From Chara braunii (taxonomy: Eukaryota > Streptophyta > Charophyceae > Charales > Characeae): a stretch of 30,153 nt of DNA. A program made the position numbers and the translations under genes. This document shows positions 1 through 8,004 of this stretch, piece after piece (the stretch's first letter is position 1; each line of letters begins with the position of its first letter). The stretch is taken from assembly GCA_003427395.1 (NCBI GenBank), contig BFEA01000006.1, positions 3,105,809 through 3,135,961 on the forward strand. Direction: 5' to 3'. The notes below the pieces were generated by a model. The model saw only the letters and a program-made list of their open reading frames with translations. It had not been told where the DNA came from and did not search any database.

Positions 1-903
1 CCCCCCCCCCACCCCCCCCAACCATCACCAATCAATCATAGATAGGATCACTTCGACCTCGCTTTACTTCATTAGCCAGTGATTCCTTATCTATTATTAT
101 TATTATTATGATTATTATTATTTTTCAAAATTCATTTGAAAGTCTTGGAAATTCGCAACTACTTCATTTCTCGGCATTTCTTTTTCACAAATGTTTTCTT
201 ATTTGAAATTTTTGAACATACGTCGAATTAATCATTCTTTCTCGACATTTCTTCTTCGAAATTCAAAAGAAGTAATTTTATTATTTTAATGAATGCTTTT
301 TCGAAATCATTGTACTTCGAATTAGTTAAATTATTTTTTTACGTTTCTTTTTCGAAAACATTTCTAATTAATTCTTTTTCGAATTAATTCTATTTGTTCA
401 AATTAGGTAATTCTTTTGCATAAAAAATTGAAAATATGTTAAAAATTAAATTCTTTTTTGATATTTCTTTTGGAAATTTGAAAATAATTCTAATTAATTC
501 TTTTTCCCATTCATAAAAATTCCTTTTTGCACTTTTTCTTGAAATTCAAAAAATTCTTTTTCGCAATTCTTTTTCGAAATTCTCTTTTTGTTCAGAAGGA
601 CTTCCTTTTTTTTTCTGAACTCCTTAATTAATCGCGACTAAACTCGATTAATTCACGACTGAATTAATCTCTTTTACTCGGAATTAATCACCCCTTTTTC
701 GAAATTATAAAATTTTACCCCGAATGTAAATCCGAATAATTTTTTTTCTCGGAATGAATTATTGCTTTTCTTCATTTGGAAATTCCTGAAAATTTTGCTT
801 TCGTATTTTTCTTGAAAAATACACTCGTGAATCAGTTTCCAATAAATTCAAATTAATTTACGCTCTATTCTTGTAAATAGGAATTGCCCCCCCCCATCTC
901 CAC
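1..903. other. AT-rich untranslated region rich in TTCGAA motifs, probable internal leader of the gag-only LTR element
   Basis: No convincing gene is visible. After a C-rich start (1-19), the stretch is strongly AT-rich and repeatedly uses T-tracts followed by TCGAA, for example near 255, 302, 320, 352, 378, 570 and 700. Base composition changes abruptly at about 885, where a C-rich coding strand begins. Because a gag-like reading frame starts at 904 and the matching LTR is not found in 1-903, I infer that this is the 5' leader of that element and that its 5' LTR lies outside the window. It could equally be unrelated flanking DNA. Confidence 0.4.
92..121. repeat. (ATT)n microsatellite
   Basis: About ten ATT units interrupted once by ATG, embedded in AT-rich DNA. 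Confidence 0.85.
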
Positions 904-2607
904 ATGCCACCACACCAAACCAAGAACTCCCAACACGCCGCCGCCGCTGCTGCTGCCGCCACCGCTGCGGCGGCATCCTCCACATCCGTTCCGGCCGCGT
1001 CCTCCAACCCCGCTTCCCCCAACATGACCGCATCCTCCATCAACATGTCTGACATCCGCACCGACTCTGTCGATAGCATCGCCCGCAACATCGCAGGCGA
1101 GCAACCACCAGCAAACACCGCCACCCCCGACCTCTCCACCATCCTCCACGCACTCAACACCTTCCAAACCTTCGTCACCGCCTCTCTGGACGACATAAAG
1201 GCCACCATGTCGTCCATATCCGACCGCGTCACCACGCTCGAAGGGGACAACCCCTCCATCACGGTCGTCACCACGACCGCACCTCCCTCCTCCACAGCGC
1301 AAACCACTCCCTCCTCCACAGCTGCCTCCAGCAACAGCCCCCCGCCGACCTCCTCCACTCCTACCACCTCTACCACCACATCCACCAACCCTTAAACCTC
1401 CACCATCGTTTCGTTCCCCCCACCTCCTCCCTCATTCGGCGCATCCAGCACACCGCCTCATTCCTCGCCCATCCACGTCACCCCTCTTCCCCCCCCGCAC
1501 TCCCATACCCTTCCCCAACCTATCATGATGACCTCCACCATCCCCACCATCTGTCCCACCTATTCCCAAGTCACCTCCGGGGCTTACCTCGCAATGCCAA
1601 TGAACTCCCCCCCAACTACCTCCTTGAGGACAACAACCAACTCGACTACACCTGCTACGACACCACCCCCGATAACCTCAGCTTCAACACCCTCGCCCAG
1701 ATCTCCCGCGACAGGGAAATCCCCCGTTCCTTTCGATCCGGCGAAATCATGTCCTTCCTCGGCCTCCCCCACGAGGACGTTTTCCTCTTCCTAACCTAGC
1801 TCCAAAACTCTTTTCACCTCCACCACATGCCCCTTTCCCACTGGCTCTCCATTGCCACCTCCCGCCTCCTCGGCAATGCCGCCATATGGTGGATGGCTGA
1901 AGTCAGCAACCGCGGAGCCTCCAGAGGACCACGTCACTCCTTCCTCCAATGGGCCAACCTTCGCACTGCACCTTTCGCCCCCCAGAAAACCATTGATGAT
2001 TACGTTGAACAATTCTGCCACCTCCGCCCAACCGGTCCCACGGACCGCTTCGTCCAATATGCCCGCGCCCTCTGCCACCACGTCCCCACCACCGTCATTC
2101 CCGACTTTGTGTTCATCTCCCGCATCAAGCGAGTATGCCACGAAGACCTTGCAACCGCCCTCGCCCACGAACCCGACTTGCCCCTTGCGGACCTAGTCTC
2201 TCGCATGCTTCACCACGATCGACTCCTCCACCCCCATCTCCAATCCCCGCCCGCTCCCTCCCGCCCCCGCTTTTTCCACACCACCCCACCCACCTCCGAT
2301 GACGACTTCGACGCTGCCTCTCTCGACCCCTCCCAATTCACCATTGAGGACCTCCATACCGCCCACCTTATGCGGACGGAACGTCAGGATCGTGCCTCCC
2401 GACCGCCTTCTGCATCTCCATCCCGTCGTCTCCAAAAACTCACACCCGCAGAACGCATATACCTTTCGCTGCCGCCAGTTAGGTCATCAACATACCAACT
2501 GCCCCAGCGCTAGCCGCTTTACTCGACCGGCCCCTCGCTCCATGGGACCCGGCCCTTCTACTCCCACTTCTTCCTCCACCGCGACAGTCGGGCCCTCCCC
2601 CACCTGA
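904..2607 (+). pseudogene. gag: Decayed retrotransposon gag-like polyprotein
   Basis: Reads as a gag-type capsid/nucleocapsid protein of an LTR retrotransposon, split over frames. The N-terminal part (904-1395) starts at ATG, has an Ala run, Ser/Thr/Pro-rich tails and a short heptad-like stretch (about residues 75-115). The central capsid-like part lies in another frame from about 1500 to 2513 and has one in-frame TAG at 1797-1799; residues such as AAIWWMAEV and FLQWANLR resemble the Trp-containing core of plant gag proteins. A nucleocapsid knuckle appears near 2455-2505 in a third segment (RCRQLGHQHTNC), but the first Cys of the CX2CX4HX4C pattern is Thr. At least two frameshifts and one stop make it non-functional. 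C-rich codon use differs sharply from the AT-rich leader. No protease or RT follows. The gag assignment rests on organisation more than on strong motifs. Confidence 0.6.
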
Positions 2608-3509
2608 ACACTGTCCCCCTGTCTCTTGCAATCCTCCCCAGGCATCGACCACTTGTCTGCCAGCTCTCCCATTGGTGACGATCTCTCCTCCACCGGTGGC
2701 TCACTTGGCATCGACTATCCGTCTGCCTACCCCCCCCTCCGGTGACACACATCCCATCGGACGACCCCCGGGCGACGCAGTCTACTCCGCCTGCCCCCCT
2801 CCCGACGACATCTGCTATCCCGTCGGTTGAGCATCCCATTGGCACCCGCTCTTCTACTCTCAACCCTAAACCCCTGTATAAACCCTGCTACAACCTCGCA
2901 ACCCCGCTCTACACCCTTGAACCCAGTCCACCCTCCCCTTGACCCTGATTCCTGATGTCTGATCTGCCCTTGCCCTCGCCTAGCCTTGTCCCATCTGTCC
3001 TCTCCAGTACCTTGTCTCTCTTGTCCAATGCTTGTGAACCTGCGTGACGCCGGCGATAAAGGATCTAATGGCAAGCGCACGAGGACAATGGCCTGCTGCC
3101 TCACTGTTCATGGAGATTATGCAGCTGGTTTGCCACCATGCTGTTTCATCGGCCGGCATCTCGACTCGCGGACTTACTGGAGCAGCAACTTGTGACATGG
3201 ATCTTTGCATCAGTCTGTGACTTTCTTGCTTCCAGATCAGACCTCATTGCAGTTTGTGTACCGGACGCACCCTAGCACTTGGACTTCGACACTTGAACTA
3301 CTACTACGCTTCTTGGACTTCTACCTGTCGCAGCCGCTGAAGACTGCTTCTACCACCTACTCCAAAGACCTGATCAAGACCGCTGCAGACCCCCTTTCAA
3401 GACACTTGGATACTTCGTTCCTACATGAGATTCTGCTTCCGACTCCTTCGGACACACCAGCCCTTGCATCCTGAACACACATTTTCATTTTTATTTTTCC
3501 TGACTTTGA
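2608..3509 (+). other. Internal region of the gag-only element, no recognisable pol
   Basis: Short open stretches occur in all frames but none shows a protease DTG/DSG, an RT YLDD, an RNase H or an integrase signature. The strand stays C/T-rich, as in the upstream gag, so it is probably decayed internal sequence of the same element. In an autonomous element this position would hold pol. Its absence before the 3' LTR suggests either a large internal deletion or a non-autonomous gag-only design. Confidence 0.45.
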
Positions 3510-3840
3510 CAACCCTGTAGAACATCATTAGCAGATCCCTGTTTACCTAACCATTGTTCCCCGTACCCACTAGAACATCAATAGAAATACCCTGTTTTCC
3601 TGAACACCGTTTCCCTTACCCAGTAGAACATCAATAGAAGTTCCCTGTTCCCTGAACTNTGTTNCCNCTTAACCTATAGCNAACCATGCAGTCCCCTTAG
3701 TTCATCAGTAGGACNACCCTGCTCCCTNNCNTCCCTNTANTTCATNTGTAGGACTACCCTGTTCCNTGCAACCCCCCCTAGTTCATCAGTAGGACAACCC
3801 TGTTCACCGGTACCAAACCCTGTTCCCTCTTACTCCCGCA
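3510..3840. repeat. Degenerate tandem repeat, units of about 53 bp then about 41 bp, with Ns
   Basis: The phrase TAGAACATCA recurs at about 3518, 3571 and 3624 (spacing 53 bp), each followed by a CCCTGTT-type segment. A related phrase TAGTTCATCAGTAGGAC then recurs at about 3698, 3738 and 3779 (spacing about 41 bp). About a dozen N calls lie at 3659-3760, so copy number may be wrong in the assembly. It sits between the coding remnant and the 3' LTR, a common place for tandem repeats in LTR elements. Confidence 0.7.
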
Positions 3841-3964
3841 GCCCATGCCACCCACATTATACCCCTCTGCCCTTTTGACTTGTTAACCAGTGATCGGCCC
3901 CGTCCCGTCCTTCACAGATTTCAGCATTGCTTCATGATTTTTGGCAGCCGGGATGTTGCCTTCT

Positions 3965-3979
3965 AGAGGGAGGGGATAG
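3965..3979 (+). promoter_or_regulatory. Polypurine tract (plus-strand primer) before the 3' LTR
   Basis: A purine run of AGAGGGAGGGGA followed by TAG lies directly against the TG that opens the LTR at 3980. This is where plus-strand DNA synthesis is primed in LTR retrotransposons. Confidence 0.7.
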
Positions 3980-4431
3980 TGTTACGGACTCCGCCAGGGC
4001 TCGATCCCTGGTCTATCGTTTTGCTGTTTCGGCTGCATCCCATTTTCAAAACCCCTCCTTCGGTGCTGTAGGATTTTGGACAACTGGCGCCATGCTGCAA
4101 TTCGGGCGCCACTTTCAAATACCGCATTTTTCAGTTCTGCCCTTGGGGCCTTTGCAGAAATGCCCCTGGTACCATATGTGTCACAGGTACTTATACCGGC
4201 TCCCCGTACGGTATGGGGACCAGTCTCGTACCAGTTTTCTGCTGTACTCGTATTCAGTGTGACTTGCTTCAACATTGTGTTCGGAAATCTAAGACTTCGA
4301 CTTTGCGACTTTGCCACTTTGTGTCTTCGTCTGCCGAGTCGTGTCGAGTCTGCGTCGAGTTGAGTGAGTGTGTGTGTGTGCTCTCACCCTCTCCCTCTCT
4401 CTCCCAGCCTCGTTGCCTCAGCCCCGTCACA
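3980..4431 (+). mobile_element. 3' LTR of the gag-only retrotransposon (452 bp)
   Basis: Starts TGTTACGG and ends CCGTCACA, a terminal inverted repeat matching at 7 of 8 positions with canonical TG...CA ends. It is preceded by a polypurine tract. Its outer end falls exactly where an older integrase gene is interrupted: on the minus strand the integrase homology runs unbroken up to 4432 and stops at the LTR. The first five bases outside, CTAGC (4432-4436), would be one copy of the target duplication; the other copy and the 5' LTR should lie beyond the left edge of the window. Confidence 0.75.
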
Positions 4432-5326
4432 CTAGCCTTGACCCAGACATGTTCCCCTACCTAAAATGTGGACTGTCGGCGATGCTTGTTCTCATAAGCA
4501 ATCATGGCTTCCTGAGATTTCCTGATGTGTTCGAGAGTCTGCTGTAACAATTTCTCGTACTGGACACCAAACTCAATGGTTCCAGGAGTTGCAACAGTTC
4601 GGTTTTCAGGCAGGAGGAAGTCTAGAGCAGATCTAGGCATCCATCCCAGATGCAGCTGATTAGGACTAACGGCGGTGGTGATATGTACAGCGTTATTGTA
4701 CAGACTGGCGATGAGAGGTTGTTTCTCATTCCAGTCATCCTGGCTGGGCTTGATATATTGCCTCAGCAGATGCCGTACCACACGGTTCATCTGTTCAGCC
4801 TGCCCATTTGCTTCAGGATGACCCCAGAAGTCATCGGAAGCCGGCTGCCCATCTGCTCAGCGGCCTTCTTCCACATCTCACTGGTAAACCGAGCATCTCT
4901 ATCACTAACAATGGTGTTTGGCAGTCCAACATTACGCACCCAGTTGTCCTTGAACAACTTGATGACGTGTTCAGTCCTGGCAGTCTCCGGCATCGCGATT
5001 AGTCTAGCGTACTTAGTGAACCTATCGACTACGACGAAGATATGCCTTTTGCCACTCTTGCTGGTCACGAGGGTATCCATGAAATCCATGGAAACACTCT
5101 GTCCCGGACCAGCAGGAATGGGTAGAGGCTTCAATAGCCCAAGCGGTGCTTGAGTTCGCGGCTTGTCCCGCTGACAGACTTGACGAGTCTGCACGTATTT
5201 CTTTACATCGTCAAGCATGTCAGGCCACCAAAATCGTTGTACTAAGTTAGCAGAAGTCTTCTTATAGCCAAAATTACCTGTTGCGTTATGACACTCCTAA
5301 AAATAAACTACGCAAAACTTCCCTAG
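4432..5326 (-). pseudogene. pol: Ty3/gypsy integrase fragment, interrupted by the LTR element
   Basis: The minus strand encodes, from right to left, part of the integrase zinc-binding region (NFGYKKT, then QVCQRDK near 5160-5180), the DDE core (SMDFMDTLV near 5090, VVVDRFTKYARL near 5020-5045, IVSDRDARF near 4890-4920) and the start of the C-terminal part (ENKHRRQS near 4470). A one-base deletion near 4830, just before the conserved Glu region, shifts the frame, so two open pieces are seen (5218-4787 and 4790-4461). It aligns by eye to 17252-18143 of the larger element in this window, so it is the same family, broken on the right at about 5326 and on the left by the nested LTR. Not functional. 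Confidence 0.88.
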
Positions 5327-5433
5327 ATGGATGTGGTGTACACGGTGTGTTCCAGTAAGTATGATCTTGATGGCACCTACGGAAGTGTGTACACGGTGTG
5401 TTCCAGTAAGTATGATCTTGATGGATGTGGTGT
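5326..5433. repeat. Short duplication (38-bp unit, 51-bp spacing)
   Basis: A 38-base unit beginning GTGTACACGGTGTG occurs at 5336-5373 and again identically at 5387-5424. The outer phrase GATGGATGTGGTGT is also present on both sides (5326-5339 and 5420-5433). The duplication abuts the truncation point of the integrase fragment. Confidence 0.85.
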
Positions 5434-5640
5434 TTAGTCACTTTAGTGTCATGCAGTGCACTTTCATGGGGATGGATTTTGGATAGAAGTCAACATTGGG
5501 CGTAGCACCTAGGCTGCAAATTATTGTATCCATCCGACCCAGCAAGGTCCAAACGCATGATAGCTTGACCGGCAAATATATATCATTCACCCCCATGAGC
5601 TGAATGATGCACATCATTCTATGCAGTAAGATGACAAATG
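5434..5640. other. Unassigned unique-looking flank left of the host-gene exon
   Basis: No open frame or transposon hallmark is visible. It could be intron or upstream sequence of the interrupted host gene. Confidence 0.3.
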
Positions 5641-5678
5641 CTAGAGTAAATTGTGTGCGTTCGATCTGAGCATATCTA

Positions 5679-5686
5679 GGAATTTG
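5679..5686. repeat. Target site duplication, left copy (GGAATTTG)
   Basis: Eight bases identical to 7322-7329 on the other side of the hAT-like element. Confidence 0.75.
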
Positions 5687-5948
5687 CTAGGCTGGGCCGG
5701 CGCCCGGCCGGGCGGACCCCGGCCGGTTGGGCCCGGGGGGGTCCGCCCGGCTGAACCGGGCGTCGCAAAAACATAGCAAGGAATTTTTTTTTTTTTTTTC
5801 CGAAGGTGGGGTTGTGCAGTGCTGCACTAGAGGACCCCGAATCTGCAATAAAAAAGTACTTCGGGGATTGTGTGTGTGGGGGGGGAGATGCTGGGGGAGG
5901 GATGTCAGCGGAGGGTCTCAGGGGGGGTTGGTGATGGCGGGCAGGAGG

Positions 5949-6116
5949 GGTCAAGAAGAAGAAGAAGAAGAAGAAGAAGAAGAAGAAGAAGAGGAGGAGG
6001 AGGAGGAGAAGAGGAGGAAGAAGAAGATGAAGAAAAAGATGGGAAGAAGAAGAAGAGGAGGAGGAGGAGAAGAGGAGGAGGAAGAAGAAGATGAAGAAAA
6101 AGATGGGAGAGGGGTG
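5949..6116 (+). repeat. Homopurine (GAA)n/(GGA)n tract, first block
   Basis: Almost entirely A and G on the plus strand, mostly GAA and GGA/GAG triplets, with a 60-70 bp internal duplication (the phrase ATGAAGAAAAAGATGGGA recurs near 6027 and 6091). The open frames across it are repeat artefacts. Confidence 0.9.
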
Positions 6117-6130
6117 TGAAAGGGTGGGCG

Positions 6131-6253
6131 AGAAGAAGAAGAAGAAGAAGATGAAGCTGGAATATGGGCAAGGGGTGAGAAAGGGAGGGCGAGAAAGGAT
6201 GGAGGGCGGGGGCTGAGAAAGGGTGGGAAGAAGAAGAAGAAGAAGAAGAAGAA
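6131..6253 (+). repeat. Interrupted GAA/GAG repeats with AGAAAGGGTGGG spacers
   Basis: Short (GAA)n stretches at about 6131-6150 and 6230-6253 are separated by G-rich spacers in which AGAAAGG-type words recur. Purine bias continues on the plus strand. Confidence 0.8.
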
Positions 6254-6360
6254 GGGGGGTGGTGTAGGAGACGCGGCCCAACACGCGCGCGCACGAGGCA
6301 GATTAAAAAAACAAAAAAAATTGGAACTGGTGATCGCTGAAGGCGGGCAGGGGGGGCAAG

Positions 6361-6735
6361 AAGAGGAAGAAGAAGAAGAGGAGGAGGAGGAGGAGAAGAA
6401 GAAGAAATAGAAGAAGAAGAAGAAGAAGAAGAAGAAGAAGAAGAAGAAGAAGAAGAGGACGAGGAGAAGAAGAAGAAGAAGGAGAAGAAGAAGAAGAAGA
6501 AGAAGAAGAAGAAGAAGAGGAGGAGGAGGATAAGAGGAGGAAGAAGAAGAAGAAGAGGATAAGAGGAGGAAGAAGAAGAGAGGATAAGAGGAGGAAGATA
6601 AGAGGAGGAAGAAGAGGAAGAAGAAGAAGAAGAGGAGGATAAGAGGAGGAAGAAGAAGAGGAAGAAGAAGAGGAAGAGGATAAAAGGAGGAAGAAGAAGA
6701 AGAAGAGGAGGATAAGAGGAGGAAGAAGAAGAAGA
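6361..6735 (+). repeat. Homopurine (GAA)n/(GGA)n tract, second and largest block
   Basis: About 375 bases of nearly pure purine on the plus strand with only scattered T (mainly GATAAGAGG words, which recur every few tens of bases). Such mirror-like homopurine runs can adopt triplex DNA. It ends at an N at 6737. Confidence 0.92.
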
Positions 6736-6736
6736 T

Positions 6737-6737
6737 N

Positions 6738-6781
<44 letters not shown>
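6737..6781. repeat. (TC)n microsatellite preceded by an N
   Basis: An N at 6737 marks the abrupt change from homopurine to (TC)n on the same strand. The lone N may be an assembly join. Confidence 0.85.
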
Positions 6782-6785
<4 letters not shown>

Positions 6786-6797
6786 TAACACACTCAC

Positions 6798-6962
6798 CGT
6801 GGCGCGCGTCGGGGGGCGTCGGGGGGCGTCGGCGGGCAGCTCGATGGTGTTCTTCGCCGGCATCGGGGGGGCGTCGACTGCGTTGGCGGGCGCGGGCTTC
6901 GAAGGCGACGACGAATGCACTCGTCGGCCGAAGTGAGGCGTCGGGTCGGGCATAGTGAACAA
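6798..6962 (-). other. Possible captured 5' exon, 55 codons, with a consensus splice donor
   Basis: On the minus strand an ATG at 6962 opens a GC-rich, Pro/Ala/Arg-rich frame (begins MFTMPDPTPHFGRR) that reaches ACG|GTGAGT after exactly 55 codons (donor GT at 6797-6796), followed by the (GA)n tract as a would-be intron. No homology is recognised. It could be the first exon of a host gene carried by the element, a relic of the element's own transposase gene, or chance. The frame continues open into the simple repeat, which is why longer frames are seen there. Confidence 0.25.
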
Positions 6963-6996
6963 TTGGGCGGGAAACTAGAAGCAACACATGAAAAAA

Positions 6997-7118
6997 AAGG
7001 GCCGGTAGGCCCAATTTGAACTATTGCAATTGCGGCCCATCTGGGCTGTCGATCCTGGAGATCGACGGCGCAGATGGTCCCCGATTTGAAATTATTCGAA
7101 TCGGGCCTACCGGCCCTT
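6997..7118. repeat. Imperfect palindrome (57-bp arms, 7-bp loop)
   Basis: Left arm 6997-7053 (AAGGGCCGGTAGGCCC...GTCGAT) and right arm 7061-7118 (ATCGACGG...GGGCCTACCGGCCCTT) are reverse complements with about a dozen mismatches clustered in the middle; the loop is CCTGGAG. The outer 16 bases and inner 6 bases pair perfectly. RNA from either strand would fold into a long hairpin. It may be a small foldback/MITE nested in the hAT-like element. Confidence 0.85.
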
Positions 7119-7321
7119 CTATTTTTTATTTTTTTTTTTCCATCCACGGCCTCCTTTGGGGGGGAGAAGCCCCCCAGCGACGAAAAAAAAAAAAAAAAAA
7201 AAAACCTCGACGATGCGCTGGGGTCGCCCGGTGCCCAACCGGGCGGAACGACCGGCCAGGCGGCCCGGCCCCCCCCCCCGGGCGACGAGCCGGCCGCCGG
7301 GCGGCCCGGACTTCAGCCTAG

Positions 7322-7329
7322 GGAATTTG
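7322..7329. repeat. Target site duplication, right copy (GGAATTTG)
   Basis: Identical to 5679-5686; see the element at 5687-7321. Confidence 0.75.
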
Positions 7330-7499
7330 TTCATTATAGATGCTCACAATAGTTGCTCAGTGAGGGTGGTGAGAAATGGATCCTTTCGTGAATATCGAGC
7401 ATTTAGCAGGTTCAACTTGACGCAGCTGTATTCTGATAAGACTATCGCATTCCCTGGGTAAGTTTCTGGATTCTCCACATGTAGTTTTCTGAGAAAAGG

Positions 7500-7897
7500 T
7501 TAACCGAGCCCCCATTTTTCACCTCAATTTATAAGAAAACCATAAGGCCATCCCAAGCAAACTTCACACCAATCTATAGAGTGCACTTCTTACTAACATA
7601 TTATAAAACAAACACAAAAAAAAACAAATTAAAAACACATAAACAGCAACTCAAAAGTGCATTTTCAGGCAATTTTGCCAAAAAACAGCTTCATCAAAAT
7701 TTCAGGATTTTCAGGATGATTAACAGCACAAATTCTAATAACCCAAATGACACCAAATTTGACACACAGCAAGCTTGTCCTAAAACAAAAACAGGCAAAA
7801 AAAAAAAAATCCAAAAAAACACAAAATTTGACCCCGAAACCCTAATTTCAGGATCATTCATCGTTACCCAGGGTCGAAAAGTGGGGGTCCCCGTTAA
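7500..7897. mobile_element. TTAA-flanked MITE (about 390 bp), piggyBac-like
   Basis: Flanked by TTAA at 7500-7503 and 7894-7897. The ends are imperfect inverted repeats: left CCGAGCCCCCATTTTTCACC, right (reverse complement) CGGGGACCCCCACTTTTCG, sharing the core CCCCCA-TTTTC. The interior is A-rich and non-coding. A TTAA target with duplication is diagnostic of piggyBac-type transposition, but the terminal sequences do not closely match the CCYT start usual for that family. It lies inside what appears to be the intron after the interrupted exon; without it that intron would be short. Confidence 0.5.
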
Positions 7898-7949
7898 ACA
7901 CTTGTGAAGTTTTCTGTGAATTAGAATCCTCTCCGTGGATCTTATCCAG

Positions 7950-8004
7950 AGGAGGGCTATTCGTCAATCTCCAGAATCAGATTGAGTGGCCCTCTTCACG
8001 GCCT
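7950..8004 (+). pseudogene. Possible second exon of the interrupted host gene
   Basis: A frame compatible with the upstream exon (donor phase after GG at 7457) can be joined to an acceptor at TCCAG (7945-7949). It then reads GGLFVNLQNQIEW and ends at a consensus donor CCT|GTAAGT (8005). An alternative acceptor TTAG at 7921-7924 would need a different donor phase. Only splice-site logic and an open frame support it; no homology is recognised. Confidence 0.25.

Larger units (their letters stand above)
5687..7321. mobile_element. hAT-like non-autonomous DNA transposon, 1635 bp, with 8-bp TSD
   Basis: Begins CTAGGCTG and ends CAGCCTAG, a perfect 8-base terminal inverted repeat, flanked on both sides by GGAATTTG. 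Inside each end there is a similar layout: a very GC-rich block (CCGG/GGGCC/CCGGTTGGGC-type words, 5691-5765 and 7215-7310 in opposite orientation) and then a homopolymer (16 T at 5784-5799; 22 A at 7183-7204). An 8-bp duplication is typical of hAT, P and Merlin superfamilies. The interior has no transposase, only giant homopurine microsatellites, a (TC)n block, a possible captured exon and a hairpin. The terminal repeats are short and imperfect beyond 8 bases, so superfamily is uncertain, but TSD plus terminal symmetry make an insertion very likely. Confidence 0.7.
5641..7457 (+). pseudogene. Host exon interrupted by a transposon, NHL-repeat-like protein fragment
   Basis: If the element at 5687-7321 and one target duplication are ignored, an open frame runs from about 5648 through 5686 into 7330-7457. 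It contains DLSIS, then after the insertion site NLFIIDAHNS and SVRVVRNGSF, the pattern of an NHL-type beta-propeller strand (LFIADxxNxxVRxV). The exon appears to end at GG|GTAAGT (donor GT at 7458-7459). The upstream limit is uncertain because a TAG lies at about 5645 and no strong acceptor is obvious. The insertion adds 1.6 kb of stops and low complexity, so the protein cannot be made unless the element is spliced out. The family assignment rests on one repeat and is tentative; the existence of a disrupted coding exon is better supported than its identity. Confidence 0.35.

Noticed and set aside
2986-3195. Possible protease after the gag-only element's gag
   Set aside because: No DTG/DSG active site or supporting flap motif could be found in any frame.
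5727-6119. Plus-strand Glu/Lys-rich frame that resembles an acidic nuclear protein
   Set aside because: Frame readings of (GAA)n and (GGA)n give Glu, Lys, Arg or Gly runs in any phase; nothing else in the frame looks like a protein.
5905-7014. Long minus-strand open frames of 200-370 codons (poly Ser, Phe, Leu, Pro)
   Set aside because: They are translations of the GAA/GGA and TC microsatellites and span an N. Composition and repeat structure explain them fully.
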